Shown in pieces: positions 6,791 to 13,938 of a stretch of DNA of 22,835 nt. The DNA is from Parcubacteria group bacterium Gr01-1014_13 (GTDB lineage Bacteria; Patescibacteria; ABY1; Magasanikbacterales; GWA2-37-8). The DNA lies in NCBI GenBank assembly GCA_007376295.1, contig VMGB01000005.1, positions 1 to 22,835 on the forward strand, written 5' to 3'. How positions within the stretch are numbered: the first letter of the stretch is position 1; the number at the start of each line of letters is the position of its first letter. The position numbers were made by a program, and so were the translations under genes. Below the pieces are notes generated by a model, which saw only the letters and a list, made by a program, of their open reading frames with translations, ran no database searches and was not told where the DNA came from.

Positions 6791-8557
6791 ATGAAAATTG
6801 TTAAACTTAATAAATCCGGACAGATCATTCTATTCGCCATGGTTTTTATGACCATACTTTTAATGTTATCCGGGGTTTTAATAAGCTTATCCGGCCTTCA
6901 TTCTAGCGCCGAGCGGCACACGGTGGCTGGGGCCGGGGCGCTTACTATCGCGGAAGCTGGCCTTGACAAGGCAATTTATCAACTTAATCTGGATCCAAAT
7001 TTTAGTGGTGAAAGTAGTGTGGCTTTGGGTGATGGCAACTTCAGCACCGTAATTTCCACCTTAGACCCAAATCGCAAACAGATAGTTTCTACCGGCAAAG
7101 TTACTTACCAAAACGGAGTTGTGGCCGAGCGTATTGTCAGCGTGATTGCTAGCATTGATTTGACTGTGGTCAACTTTCAGTTTGGCGTGCAAGCTGGCTA
7201 CGGCGGTTTCAGCATGGAGAATAATTCCAGAATTAACGGTAATGTATTTGCTAATGCCAACATCAGCGGCTCAGGTGTGATTACCGGCGACGCGTCCGTG
7301 GCAGCCGGTTCGGCCGCCGCCCCCGACCAAAGTTGGCAAGTAAATAATGCTGACTTTTTATTTGGCAATACCAGCGCGCGGGATGATGCTGCTCAGAGTT
7401 TTATTCCGAGTGCCAACAATATTATTACCAAAGTTAAAGTTTACTTAAAAAAAATCGGCAATCCGGGCAACCTAACTGTGCGAATCGTCACTGATAATAA
7501 CGGGCAACCATCTAAAACAGTGCTCGCGAGTGGTTCTATTTCCGCCTCCACCATTACTGGCAGTTACGCGTTTATTGAGGGTGCTTTTTCTGATAATCCC
7601 ACTTTATTCGGCGGGCAAAAATATTGGCTTATGCTTTCCTCACCTATAAATAGTAGTAATTATTACAGCTGGGGCCTAGATAACACCGATGGCTTTGCCA
7701 GCAATACTGGTAAGTATAGCACCAACTGGAACGCATCTACTCCGGTTTGGAACGCTGCGGGCGGGGATTTTAATTTTCAAACTATTATGGGTGGTACCCT
7801 TACCTCTTTGGCGGGCGTAACAGTAAATGGCACAGTGCGAGCTCCGGCCATTACCGGCTGCACTATTGGCGCCAATGCTTATTACCAAACCACCAACACC
7901 TGTTCAGTAGCAGGAACTATCTACCCGAGCAGCACTCCTCCCGCTCCACAAGTTATGCCAATTTCGCAAGCCCAAATTACCGACTGGGAGCAAGCAGCGG
8001 TAGCTGGTGGTACGATTGGAGGTTTAACTTTGGATAGCCAGAGCGCCACGCTAGGCCCGGTGAAAATTAACGGCAATTTAACGATACAAAACAACAGCAC
8101 CGTGTGGTTGGCTGGCCCGGTTTGGGTGGTCGGAAATATTTTATTGGCTAATAATTCGGTAATTCGTGGTAGCGTTGGCCTGGGCAATAGTGGAACAGTT
8201 TTAATCGCGGACGATACTGTAAGCTCGACTGTAAAGGGTAAAATAACTATTAGCAATAATACGTCAGTGGAAGGTAATGGCAACCCAAATAGCTATATAA
8301 TGGTAATAAGCAATTACGCCGGAACTGGCACAGCAATTAAATTAGAAAATAATGCTTCCGGTACTATTTTTTACGCTCCCAATGGTACTATTAATGTAGA
8401 AAATAACGCCACACCGATTCAATTAACCGCCAACTTAATTCATTTGGAAAATAACGCGGTAATTAATTATCAAACCGGTCTTCAAAGTGCTAATTTTAGC
8501 AGCGGACCGGGTGGTTCCTGGGCTTTCCAGGCTGGGAGCTATGCGATTGTAAAATGA
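6791..8557 (+). CDS. PilX-like pilus-tip/surface protein with choice-of-anchor-R-like and beta-helix regions
   Basis: A 588-residue protein. The N-terminus (KLNKSGQIILFAMVFMTIL) has a prepilin-like Gly cleavage site and a hydrophobic helix but lacks Glu +5, as PilX/GspK-like proteins do. AGALTIAEAGLDKAIYQLN follows. A first repetitive part (~135-175, NNSRINGNVFANANISGSG) leads to a jelly-roll-like insert (~178-345) with AAQSFIPSANNIITKVKVYLKKIGNPGNLTVRI split over two strands, resembling choice-of-anchor domain R. The last ~200 residues have repeated short turns (QNNSTVWL, ANNSVIRG, SNNTSVEG, ENNASGTI, ENNATPIQ, ENNAVINY) expected of a right-handed beta-helix. The likely role is an adhesive or capping pilus component outside the cell. 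It ends the operon. Domain names come from pattern memory, so function is inferred. Confidence 0.78.
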   Translation: MKIVKLNKSGQIILFAMVFMTILLMLSGVLISLSGLHSSAERHTVAGAGALTIAEAGLDKAIYQLNLDPNFSGESSVALGDGNFSTVISTLDPNRKQIVSTGKVTYQNGVVAERIVSVIASIDLTVVNFQFGVQAGYGGFSMENNSRINGNVFANANISGSGVITGDASVAAGSAAAPDQSWQVNNADFLFGNTSARDDAAQSFIPSANNIITKVKVYLKKIGNPGNLTVRIVTDNNGQPSKTVLASGSISASTITGSYAFIEGAFSDNPTLFGGQKYWLMLSSPINSSNYYSWGLDNTDGFASNTGKYSTNWNASTPVWNAAGGDFNFQTIMGGTLTSLAGVTVNGTVRAPAITGCTIGANAYYQTTNTCSVAGTIYPSSTPPAPQVMPISQAQITDWEQAAVAGGTIGGLTLDSQSATLGPVKINGNLTIQNNSTVWLAGPVWVVGNILLANNSVIRGSVGLGNSGTVLIADDTVSSTVKGKITISNNTSVEGNGNPNSYIMVISNYAGTGTAIKLENNASGTIFYAPNGTINVENNATPIQLTANLIHLENNAVINYQTGLQSANFSSGPGGSWAFQAGSYAIVK

Positions 8558-8565
8558 TAATGGGG

Positions 8566-8594
8566 TTGAAAATATTGCCTATATTTGCTAGACT
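8566..8594 (+). promoter_or_regulatory. Promoter of galU
   Basis: TTGAAA (8566-8571), a 17-base spacer ending in TGC, then TAGACT (8589-8594). This gives a start near 8601 and a leader of about 20 bases before the ATG at 8620. Confidence 0.55.
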
Positions 8595-8619
8595 AAGTTA
8601 AAGAAATATATTATTTTTT

Positions 8620-9489
8620 ATGTCCAAAAAAATTCGCAAACTTGTAATTCCGGTCGCCGGTCTCGGCACTCGTTTTTTACCAGCTACCAAAGCTCAGCCC
8701 AAAGAAATGTTGCCTATCGTTGACAAACCGATTATTCAATATGTGGTTGAGGATGCAGTAAAATCCGGTATCACCGATATTATTATGGTTACCGGTCCAA
8801 GCAAACGGGCGGTAGAGGATCATTTTAGTCCCAATTATGAATTGGTTAATTTGTTGAAAAAACAGGGCAAGGAAGAAATGGCGGAAGAGGTCAAAAAGAT
8901 AGCCGACATGGCCAATTTTATTTTTATTCGTCAAAAGGGGCCGTATGGTAATGGTACACCGGTGTTGTGCGCCAAAGGTATTGTTGGTGATGAGCCGTTT
9001 GCTGTAATGTGGGGCGATGAGTTTTTTTATACTCCCAAAAAACCGCAGCTCAAACAGTTAATGGAAGTCTATGAAAAATACCAAGATCCTGTGCTTACAG
9101 CCTATGAAGTAGATGAAAAAGGCACAGAAAAGCATGGTATTATAGATGCGCTTGAAGTTGAAGATAGTGTTTTTCAAGTCAAAAATATTGTGGAAAAACC
9201 CGGAGCAAAAAAAGCGCCTTCACGTTTGGCCAGCTTGGGCGGTTTTGTTTTTACTCCAGATATTTTTGAAGCCCTAGAGAATACAGAGTTGGGCAAAGAT
9301 GGCGAGTTGTGGCTGGTGGACGCCATATTCAAATTGCTCAAAGAACGTCCTATCTATGCTAAAAAAATAGAAGGTGTTTATTATGATACCGGTTCCAAGC
9401 TTGGCTACTTGAAAGCCAATGTGGATTTTGCTATGCGCGATAAGAAATTAGCCGACGATTTTAGAAATTATTTGCGAGGTGTGATATAA
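8620..9489 (+). CDS. galU: UTP-glucose-1-phosphate uridylyltransferase
   Basis: Makes UDP-glucose from UTP and glucose-1-phosphate in the cytoplasm, feeding glycolipid and surface-polysaccharide synthesis. At 289 residues it has the normal bacterial GalU length. The N-terminal nucleotide-binding signature VAGLGTRFLPATKAQPKEML (12-31) is complete. Other family segments are KPIIQYVVEDAVKSGI, the FAVMWGDEFF loop with the metal-binding Asp (GDD in most homologues, GDE here), VEKPGAKKAPSRLASLGGFVF, and WLVDAIFKLLKERPIYAKKIEGVYYDTGSKLGYL split over two strands. It has its own promoter. A glycosyltransferase likely to use UDP-hexose lies at 15326-16408. The identification is firm. Confidence 0.95.
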   Translation: MSKKIRKLVIPVAGLGTRFLPATKAQPKEMLPIVDKPIIQYVVEDAVKSGITDIIMVTGPSKRAVEDHFSPNYELVNLLKKQGKEEMAEEVKKIADMANFIFIRQKGPYGNGTPVLCAKGIVGDEPFAVMWGDEFFYTPKKPQLKQLMEVYEKYQDPVLTAYEVDEKGTEKHGIIDALEVEDSVFQVKNIVEKPGAKKAPSRLASLGGFVFTPDIFEALENTELGKDGELWLVDAIFKLLKERPIYAKKIEGVYYDTGSKLGYLKANVDFAMRDKKLADDFRNYLRGVI

Positions 9490-9490
9490 T
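9482..9490 (+). promoter_or_regulatory. Extended -10 promoter of the lipoprotein-pilin operon
   Basis: TGA-TATAAT overlaps the last codons and stop of galU. No good -35 is visible. Transcription would start near 9497 and give a leader of about 32 bases. Read-through from galU is also possible since no terminator separates them. Confidence 0.45.
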
Positions 9491-9528
9491 TTAAGGGGTA
9501 GTAAGTAAGTCTTGCTTGTCAGATTTTT

Positions 9529-10905
9529 ATGAATAAACGAATTGTCATTTTATTTTCACTAGTTGCTGTATTGCCGCTAGTCGGTTTGGGTTGTAAGGGC
9601 CCTTCAAAGGAAGAAGTATCGGCTACTAAACCAGTAACTTTAGAATATTGGACTGTATTTGATGATGTAGATGCTTTACAAGCTCAGATAGAAAAATACA
9701 AAGCTGACCGACCTTACTTAACTATTAACTTAAAACAGCTTACAGCCGCAGAGTTGTACCCCCGTCTTCTTGAAGCTTTGGCCTCGGATCATGGCCCGGA
9801 TATTATTTCTATACGCAATCGTTGGTTGCATTTTTACCAGCCAAAATTAGCTGCCATGCCGCCAAGTGTTTCTGATGCTATTGTGCGTACAGAAAAAACT
9901 GCTTTAGGCACGAATACTACTGTAAATACAGCCATCTTAAATTTACCGACTGCGATACAGATAGATAAAGAATTTGTGCAGGCAGTAAAAAATGACGTTG
10001 TCATAGACAACAAAGTTTACGGTATGCCGCTATCACTTGAAAACATGGCTTTATTTTATAACAAAGATTTATTGGATAAAGCAGGTGTGGCCGAGCCGCC
10101 AAAAAACTGGGAGGATTTTCAGGTCGCAGTAAAAAAACTTACCAAATTTGATAAAAAAACAGGAAAAATTTTGCAAGCAGGGGCTGCTTTAGGAACGGGG
10201 AATAATATTCCTGGATTTGAAGACCTGATCTACACTTTGTTTAAGCAAAGTAATATTCCTTTTGTAAATAAAAATGGTTTTGCTACTTTCCAAAACCCTG
10301 TTGGCAATGACCCTGCTCCAACAATAGCCGTGATGAATTTTTATACAGATTTTGCTAACCCCACTCGCGATACTTATACCTGGAACGAAGATATGGGGAA
10401 TGCTTTGGATCAATTTGTGAATGGATCGTTGGCCTTTTTCTTCGGCTATAGCTATCACTATCCGGTAATCAAAGCGCGCGCCCCACAACTAAACGTAGCT
10501 ATTTTGCCAATGTTACAGTTAAATCCCGAACAGCCGATAAATGTGGCCAATTATTGGGTGCAGACTGTTTTAGATAAATCAAAAAACAAAAATGAAGCTT
10601 GGGGACTACTTAATTTTTTGGCGCATTCCAAAGCCACCAAAGATTATTTAGATCAATCCGGACGTCCGTCAGCATTACGTACATATATAGCTGGCCAGCT
10701 AGATAATACTGAGCTATATCCTTTTGTATCACAAGTGTTAATTTCCGATAGTTGGTATAAAGGGAAAGATTACGACACTACCGTAAAGGCATTGGGCGAT
10801 ATGGCGCACGAATGGTTGTTGCCACCGCCTCAAGAGGGCAGGCAATTGGAGTGGCATCAGGAAGTTTTAAACCGCGCCGCCGCCAAGTTTAATCAGACAC
10901 AATAG
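9529..10905 (+). CDS. Extracellular solute-binding lipoprotein (ABC sugar-binding family 1 type)
   Basis: A 458-residue exported protein. Residues 1-21 are a signal peptide ending VGLG with Cys22 as probable lipidated residue. The lipobox is imperfect (Gly at -3). The mature part begins EYWTVFDDVDALQAQIEKYK and contains DIISI, MPLSLENMALFYNKDLLDKAG and NGSLAFFFGY, the landmarks of family 1 solute-binding proteins for sugars and related ligands. It would be anchored on the outer face of the membrane and bind a small ligand. No ABC permease or ATPase lies nearby. Instead its stop is two bases from the first of eight pilin-like genes, so it is part of the pilin operon, perhaps as a ligand-capture or accessory component of the surface machine. 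The family is clear. Ligand and partner are unknown. Confidence 0.85.
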   Translation: MNKRIVILFSLVAVLPLVGLGCKGPSKEEVSATKPVTLEYWTVFDDVDALQAQIEKYKADRPYLTINLKQLTAAELYPRLLEALASDHGPDIISIRNRWLHFYQPKLAAMPPSVSDAIVRTEKTALGTNTTVNTAILNLPTAIQIDKEFVQAVKNDVVIDNKVYGMPLSLENMALFYNKDLLDKAGVAEPPKNWEDFQVAVKKLTKFDKKTGKILQAGAALGTGNNIPGFEDLIYTLFKQSNIPFVNKNGFATFQNPVGNDPAPTIAVMNFYTDFANPTRDTYTWNEDMGNALDQFVNGSLAFFFGYSYHYPVIKARAPQLNVAILPMLQLNPEQPINVANYWVQTVLDKSKNKNEAWGLLNFLAHSKATKDYLDQSGRPSALRTYIAGQLDNTELYPFVSQVLISDSWYKGKDYDTTVKALGDMAHEWLLPPPQEGRQLEWHQEVLNRAAAKFNQTQ

Positions 10906-10907
10906 TT

Positions 10908-11339
10908 ATGTCTCGTTTCTCAAAATTTATATTTATTTTCCTAACTTTCACTCCGCTTTTTTCAAGTGCTGGCATGGTTTTGGCGCAAACAGGCCTTAGC
11001 GCGCCGAAAGATAGTAAGTTTATTCCCCAATGCGCATTAAATAATCCTACTGGTAAACCCGCAGATGAAGGTGAGTGCAGAAGTGTAAGTATTTTTGTTA
11101 TCATGCTTTTAAATTTTGCTAGCTATCTGTTTACCATCGTCGGCGCTTTGGCGCTGTTATTTTTTATTTATGGCGGATTCACCCTAATTTTATCGAGAGG
11201 CAGTCCCGATGCGGTAAAAAAAGGAAAAGATATTTTGGTAGCATCAATAGTCGGATTGATAATAGTTTTTGGCGCCTATATGTTGGTAAGATTTTTGGGA
11301 ACAGCTGTTGGTTTGAAGAGTGATTATTTGTTGAATTAA
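10908..11339 (+). CDS. T4SS-pilin-like (TrbC/VirB2-type) membrane protein, paralogue 1
   Basis: A 143-residue protein with an N-terminal signal peptide (about 1-26, ending MVLAQ) and an exported segment with two Cys (QCALNN, GECRS). The first hydrophobic helix (~64-90, VIMLLNFASYLFTIVGALAL) is followed by a short loop with GGFTLILSRGSPDAVKKGKDIL and the second helix (VASIVGLIIVFGAYMLVRF). This is the two-helix plan of conjugative-type pilins. The loop reads LSRGSPDAVKKGK instead of the WMTAxGNxEQV of its neighbours, so this is the most diverged member. Two bases separate it from the lipoprotein gene, and it lacks a Shine-Dalgarno. It would reside in the cytoplasmic membrane as a possible pilus or channel subunit. 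Confidence 0.75.
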   Translation: MSRFSKFIFIFLTFTPLFSSAGMVLAQTGLSAPKDSKFIPQCALNNPTGKPADEGECRSVSIFVIMLLNFASYLFTIVGALALLFFIYGGFTLILSRGSPDAVKKGKDILVASIVGLIIVFGAYMLVRFLGTAVGLKSDYLLN

Positions 11340-11347
11340 AGAAATGT

Positions 11348-12277
11348 ATGATTAAAAAATATATTTTACCAATTTTACTTTTAGCGGGTTCTATATTTTT
11401 GTTAATTCCAGCAGACAAGGCAGAGGCAGCTCTTTATGGCTGTTATCAAAAAAAGACAGAAGTATGCTCAAATGTAGAAGATGCCAATTTTATTGCTGGT
11501 GAAAAAAAGTGTTTGGCTACTAGTCCTTGCGGAGGAGATGCTAGTAAATGTAAGGCCTTTCCGTTTGCTTGTTTGCCACCAGGAGATTATGCGTGCAGGC
11601 AATATACAGACAAAGAAGATAAAGTAGGGCAATGCACTACAATAAAAGCCATTGATTTAGCCGTTGCTTCAGAAAAATGTGAGAGTTCTTGTAAGCAGGG
11701 AGGTGCAAATTCAAAAAATTGTACTCTAGATGCAGGCGCTTGCCCCGGGGCTTCAGGCGGTCCAACCGCAGGAGCGTTAAAAAGTATGGCTCAATCAGCG
11801 TTAAATAAAGCAAATTTTTCTACTCCTACAGATCTAATAAATCGAGCCGTAAAAATCTTAATGGCCTTTATTGGTTCTATAGCTTTGGTTTTGTATATTT
11901 ATGCCGGATTTTTGTGGATGACTGCTTCTGGCAATACCGAACAAGTAGGTAAAGCTAAAACTACTATGGTTTGGACCACTTTAGGTGTGGTGATGATGCT
12001 ATTAAGCTATATGATAGCCACCTTTGTGTTTAGTAATCTTACACAAATAACAAGCGGTAGTCCTACCACAGCGACTCAGACACCTGGCCAGAAGTGTGAT
12101 CCAAACGGTGACTTTAACAAAGTTTGGAGTACTGATGGTGCATGTATTACAAAATGTGAGTATACATATCCAGGTAATGGCCAATGTATGGATAAAAGTG
12201 CGTGTGCAGCACCAAAAACTACACAAGCTGGTCTATGTCCCACAGCAGATACGAATTTTCTGTGTTGCAAATCTTAA
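11348..12277 (+). CDS. Large T4SS-pilin-like protein with Cys-rich flanking domains, paralogue 2
   Basis: At 309 residues this is the longest member. A signal peptide (~1-27, ending DKAEA) is followed by a Cys-rich exported region (~28-135) with about 14 cysteines. The two-helix pilin core (~165-232) has YAGFLWMTASGNTEQVGKAK as its loop and GVVMMLLSYMIATFVFSNL as second helix. A second exported tail of about 75 residues also has many Cys (CDPNGDF, CITKCEY, CMDKSACAAP, LCPTADTNFLCC). The many Cys outside the membrane suggest a disulfide-stabilised adhesin-like head on a pilin core. Eight bases separate it from the previous gene. It could be a tip or anchor subunit. Role inferred. Confidence 0.78.
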   Translation: MIKKYILPILLLAGSIFLLIPADKAEAALYGCYQKKTEVCSNVEDANFIAGEKKCLATSPCGGDASKCKAFPFACLPPGDYACRQYTDKEDKVGQCTTIKAIDLAVASEKCESSCKQGGANSKNCTLDAGACPGASGGPTAGALKSMAQSALNKANFSTPTDLINRAVKILMAFIGSIALVLYIYAGFLWMTASGNTEQVGKAKTTMVWTTLGVVMMLLSYMIATFVFSNLTQITSGSPTTATQTPGQKCDPNGDFNKVWSTDGACITKCEYTYPGNGQCMDKSACAAPKTTQAGLCPTADTNFLCCKS

Positions 12278-12286
12278 AATTTTAAT

Positions 12287-12829
12287 ATGATGAAAAAAGT
12301 ATTTCTATTAACCGCTTTAGGTGCTTTGCTATTTTTGTTGTCAACCAACAAAGCCAAGGCTGCTGACATATTTAGCTGCTACAAAAATGGTGCATGTACT
12401 AACATAACAGCTAGCAGCGTTACGCAAGCCGAAACAGAAGGGCAATGTGTGGGCGGTGAGATAGCTTTTAGAAATGAATGCCCTCCTCCTGGTGCGGCTA
12501 AACCAGCTTCGCCATCAGCTCTTCAGACCGGCTGTAAACTAAATGATAAAGGCCAAGAAATTTGCAGTTTAGAAAATCCTTTAGCTGGAAATGTCACCGA
12601 AGCTACTACCATTATTAGCACAGCTATAAAAGCGGCTTTAGGCATTGTGGGTGCACTAGCTTTGTTAATGCTTGTTTGGGGCGGCTTTCAGTGGCTCACC
12701 TCGGCTGGCAATCCAGAAAAAGTAAAATCTGGTACGCAAACTATGATTTGGGCAATAATTGGCGTAGTTTTAGTTTTTGCCAGCTATTTAGTATTGTCCA
12801 CATTTACCAGTTATTTGACTGGGGGATAA
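12287..12829 (+). CDS. T4SS-pilin-like protein with Cys-containing exported N-domain, paralogue 3
   Basis: A 180-residue protein with signal peptide (~1-25, ending NKAKA), then an exported segment of about 80 residues with Cys pairs (FSCYKNGACTN, GQCVGG, NECPPP, GCKLND, EICSLEN). The pilin core comes at the end: helix 1 (TTIISTAIKAALGIVGALALL), loop WGGFQWLTSAGNPEKVKSGTQ and helix 2 (WAIIGVVLVFASYLVLSTF), then only a few residues. It starts nine bases after paralogue 2. Its Cys-rich part resembles the start of paralogue 2 (both have SCYKxG/GCYQK near the mature N-terminus), which suggests duplication of a whole gene with its head domain. Either ATG of the ATGATG start could be used. Confidence 0.77.
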   Translation: MMKKVFLLTALGALLFLLSTNKAKAADIFSCYKNGACTNITASSVTQAETEGQCVGGEIAFRNECPPPGAAKPASPSALQTGCKLNDKGQEICSLENPLAGNVTEATTIISTAIKAALGIVGALALLMLVWGGFQWLTSAGNPEKVKSGTQTMIWAIIGVVLVFASYLVLSTFTSYLTGG

Positions 12830-12839
12830 TAAAGATGTG

Positions 12840-12848
12840 TGGTATAAT
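12840..12848 (+). promoter_or_regulatory. Internal extended -10 promoter before pilin paralogue 4
   Basis: TGG-TATAAT, a perfect extended -10. TTGACT at 12815-12820 is 22 bases upstream and too far for a normal -35. Transcription would start near 12855 with a ~65-base leader before the strong ribosome site of the next gene. Confidence 0.55.
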
Positions 12849-12904
12849 TAAGAGTAATAAAATTGTCTCTCAGCGTTAAATCAAATTTATGTCAATCTAC
12901 ATTC

Positions 12905-12920
12905 GAAAGGGGGTGAAAAT
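12905..12920 (+). promoter_or_regulatory. Strong Shine-Dalgarno of pilin paralogue 4
   Basis: GAAAGGGGGTGAAAAT directly before the ATG at 12921, where AAGGGGGTG closely matches the anti-SD complement. The other seven pilin genes lack a comparable site, so this one is singled out for high translation. Confidence 0.7.
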
Positions 12921-13307
12921 ATGATGAAATTGAAACAAATGTTTGCTGTTTTAGCAACTATGTCAATGATGGCACCAGCTGTAGTAATGGCGCAAGCAAC
13001 TCCTCAAGTTACCCCAAATGATTTGGGTATTCAATTCGGCGCAGCCACAGGTTTGGGCAATAAAGACATCCGCGTAACTGTAGCTAGTATTATCAGAACA
13101 GCTATGGGCTTACTCGGAATCGTCGCTGTAGTTATCATTTTAATTGGTGGTTTTAAATGGATGACCGCTGGTGGTAACGAAGAACAAACAGGTGAAGCTA
13201 AGAAATGGATATTTTCTGGCGTAATTGGTTTGGCAATTATCTTGTCTGCCTACGCTTTAGCAACATTTATAATCAACAGCTTAGTTACAGCCACTACTGG
13301 CGCTTAA
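12921..13307 (+). CDS. Likely major T4SS-type pilin, paralogue 4
   Basis: A 128-residue protein with the cleanest form of the family. It has a signal peptide (~1-26, ending VMAQA), a ~25-residue mature N-terminus without Cys and helix 1 (VASIIRTAMGLLGIVAVVIIL). The loop is GGFKWMTAGGNEEQTGEAKKW, split before its last residue by a helix turn, followed by helix 2 (FSGVIGLAIILSAYALATFII) and a short end SLVTATTGA. It has no extra domain. Its own promoter, its strong Shine-Dalgarno and a very stable hairpin right after the stop all point to a high and protected mRNA level, as expected for the main structural subunit of a filament. That role is inferred from the expression signals, not from any experiment. 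Confidence 0.8.
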   Translation: MMKLKQMFAVLATMSMMAPAVVMAQATPQVTPNDLGIQFGAATGLGNKDIRVTVASIIRTAMGLLGIVAVVIILIGGFKWMTAGGNEEQTGEAKKWIFSGVIGLAIILSAYALATFIINSLVTATTGA

Positions 13308-13309
13308 CT

Positions 13310-13361
13310 ATATTTTTCTCGTAGGGGGTTCGCGCGCGCAACCCCCTACGAAGGAAAATAT
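13310..13361 (+). terminator. Very stable hairpin after pilin paralogue 4 (partial terminator or mRNA 3' cap)
   Basis: A 12-base perfect GC-rich stem (13319-13330 with 13340-13351, TCGTAGGGGGTT arm) with an alternating CGCGCGCGC loop continues outward for nine more pairs (13310-13318 with 13353-13361) after one bulged A. There is no U tract after it, so it may protect the pilin mRNA from 3' exonucleases such as the PNPase encoded here and let a fraction of transcription pass on. Confidence 0.6.
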
Positions 13362-13362
13362 C

Positions 13363-13424
13363 TGTCATTCTGAGCAGAACGAAGAATTTTTGCAGAAGAA
13401 TAATTTGTTTTATTGAGAATGACA
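13363..13424. repeat. REP/MITE-like palindromic element
   Basis: Perfect 9-base terminal inverted repeats TGTCATTCT / AGAATGACA bound a 62-base element whose left half reads TGTCATTCTGAGC..GAACGAAGAAT. This resembles a widely scattered intergenic palindrome I know from other bacteria (TGTCATTCTGAGCGAAGCGAAGAAT-type). Here the inner halves no longer pair well. It ends four bases before the ATG of paralogue 5. Confidence 0.45.
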
Positions 13425-13427
13425 AAT

Positions 13428-13919
13428 ATGTTTAAAAAAATACTTGTAATTTTGGCAATGGTGGGATTAATGATCCCAGTTCTTGCTTTTGCCGCTTTTG
13501 GATTAGAAGGAGCAGCCGAAGGTACAGGTTTAATAAAGCCTCAAGGTAGTGCGCAAGAAGCGATTCCAAATTTAATAGGAAACGTCGTCGCTGTAGTTCT
13601 TTCATTTGTTGGAGTAATATTTTTTCTTTTAATTTTATATGCCGGTTTTTTGTGGATGACAGCTTTTGGATCATCCGAAAAAGTCGACAGAGCTAAAGAT
13701 ATTGTGCAGCACGCGGCTGTGGGTTTATTGATAGTGCTGGCCGCTTATGCAATTTCTAAATTTATATTCAGCAGTCTTACCTCGGCAACAGCTGCTACTC
13801 CAGCTCCCACTGGTTTTGATCAGTGCAGCCAAGCTAAAACCCAAGCGGATTGTGTGGCAGTAAAAACAGGTGGTCCAAATCCTTGTAACTGGGATCCTGC
13901 GGACAATACATGCTTTTAA
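13428..13919 (+). CDS. T4SS-pilin-like protein with Cys-containing tail, paralogue 5
   Basis: A 163-residue protein. The ATG at 13428 is chosen because MFKKILVILAMVGLMIPVLAFA is a complete signal peptide. An upstream TTG at 13413 and an ATG at 13419 only add a few residues inside the palindromic repeat. The core has helix 1 (NVVAVVLSFVGVIFFLLILY), loop AGFLWMTAFGSSEKVDRAKDI and helix 2 (AAVGLLIVLAAYAISKFIF). A tail of about 40 residues has four Cys (FDQCSQAKTQADC, NPCNWDPADNTCF), likely outside the cell and disulfide-linked. Its loop replaces the common G-N with G-S. It is separated from the presumed major pilin by the hairpin and repeat and may be read at a lower level. A pilus accessory role is inferred. 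Confidence 0.77.
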   Translation: MFKKILVILAMVGLMIPVLAFAAFGLEGAAEGTGLIKPQGSAQEAIPNLIGNVVAVVLSFVGVIFFLLILYAGFLWMTAFGSSEKVDRAKDIVQHAAVGLLIVLAAYAISKFIFSSLTSATAATPAPTGFDQCSQAKTQADCVAVKTGGPNPCNWDPADNTCF

Positions 13920-13938
13920 ATATATTTAAAATCCTTAT

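Noticed and set aside
12002..12290. Several ORFs of 64-74 residues overlapping pilin paralogue 2
   Set aside because: They are shadows of the Cys-rich tail in other frames. The main frame has the pilin core and signal peptide.
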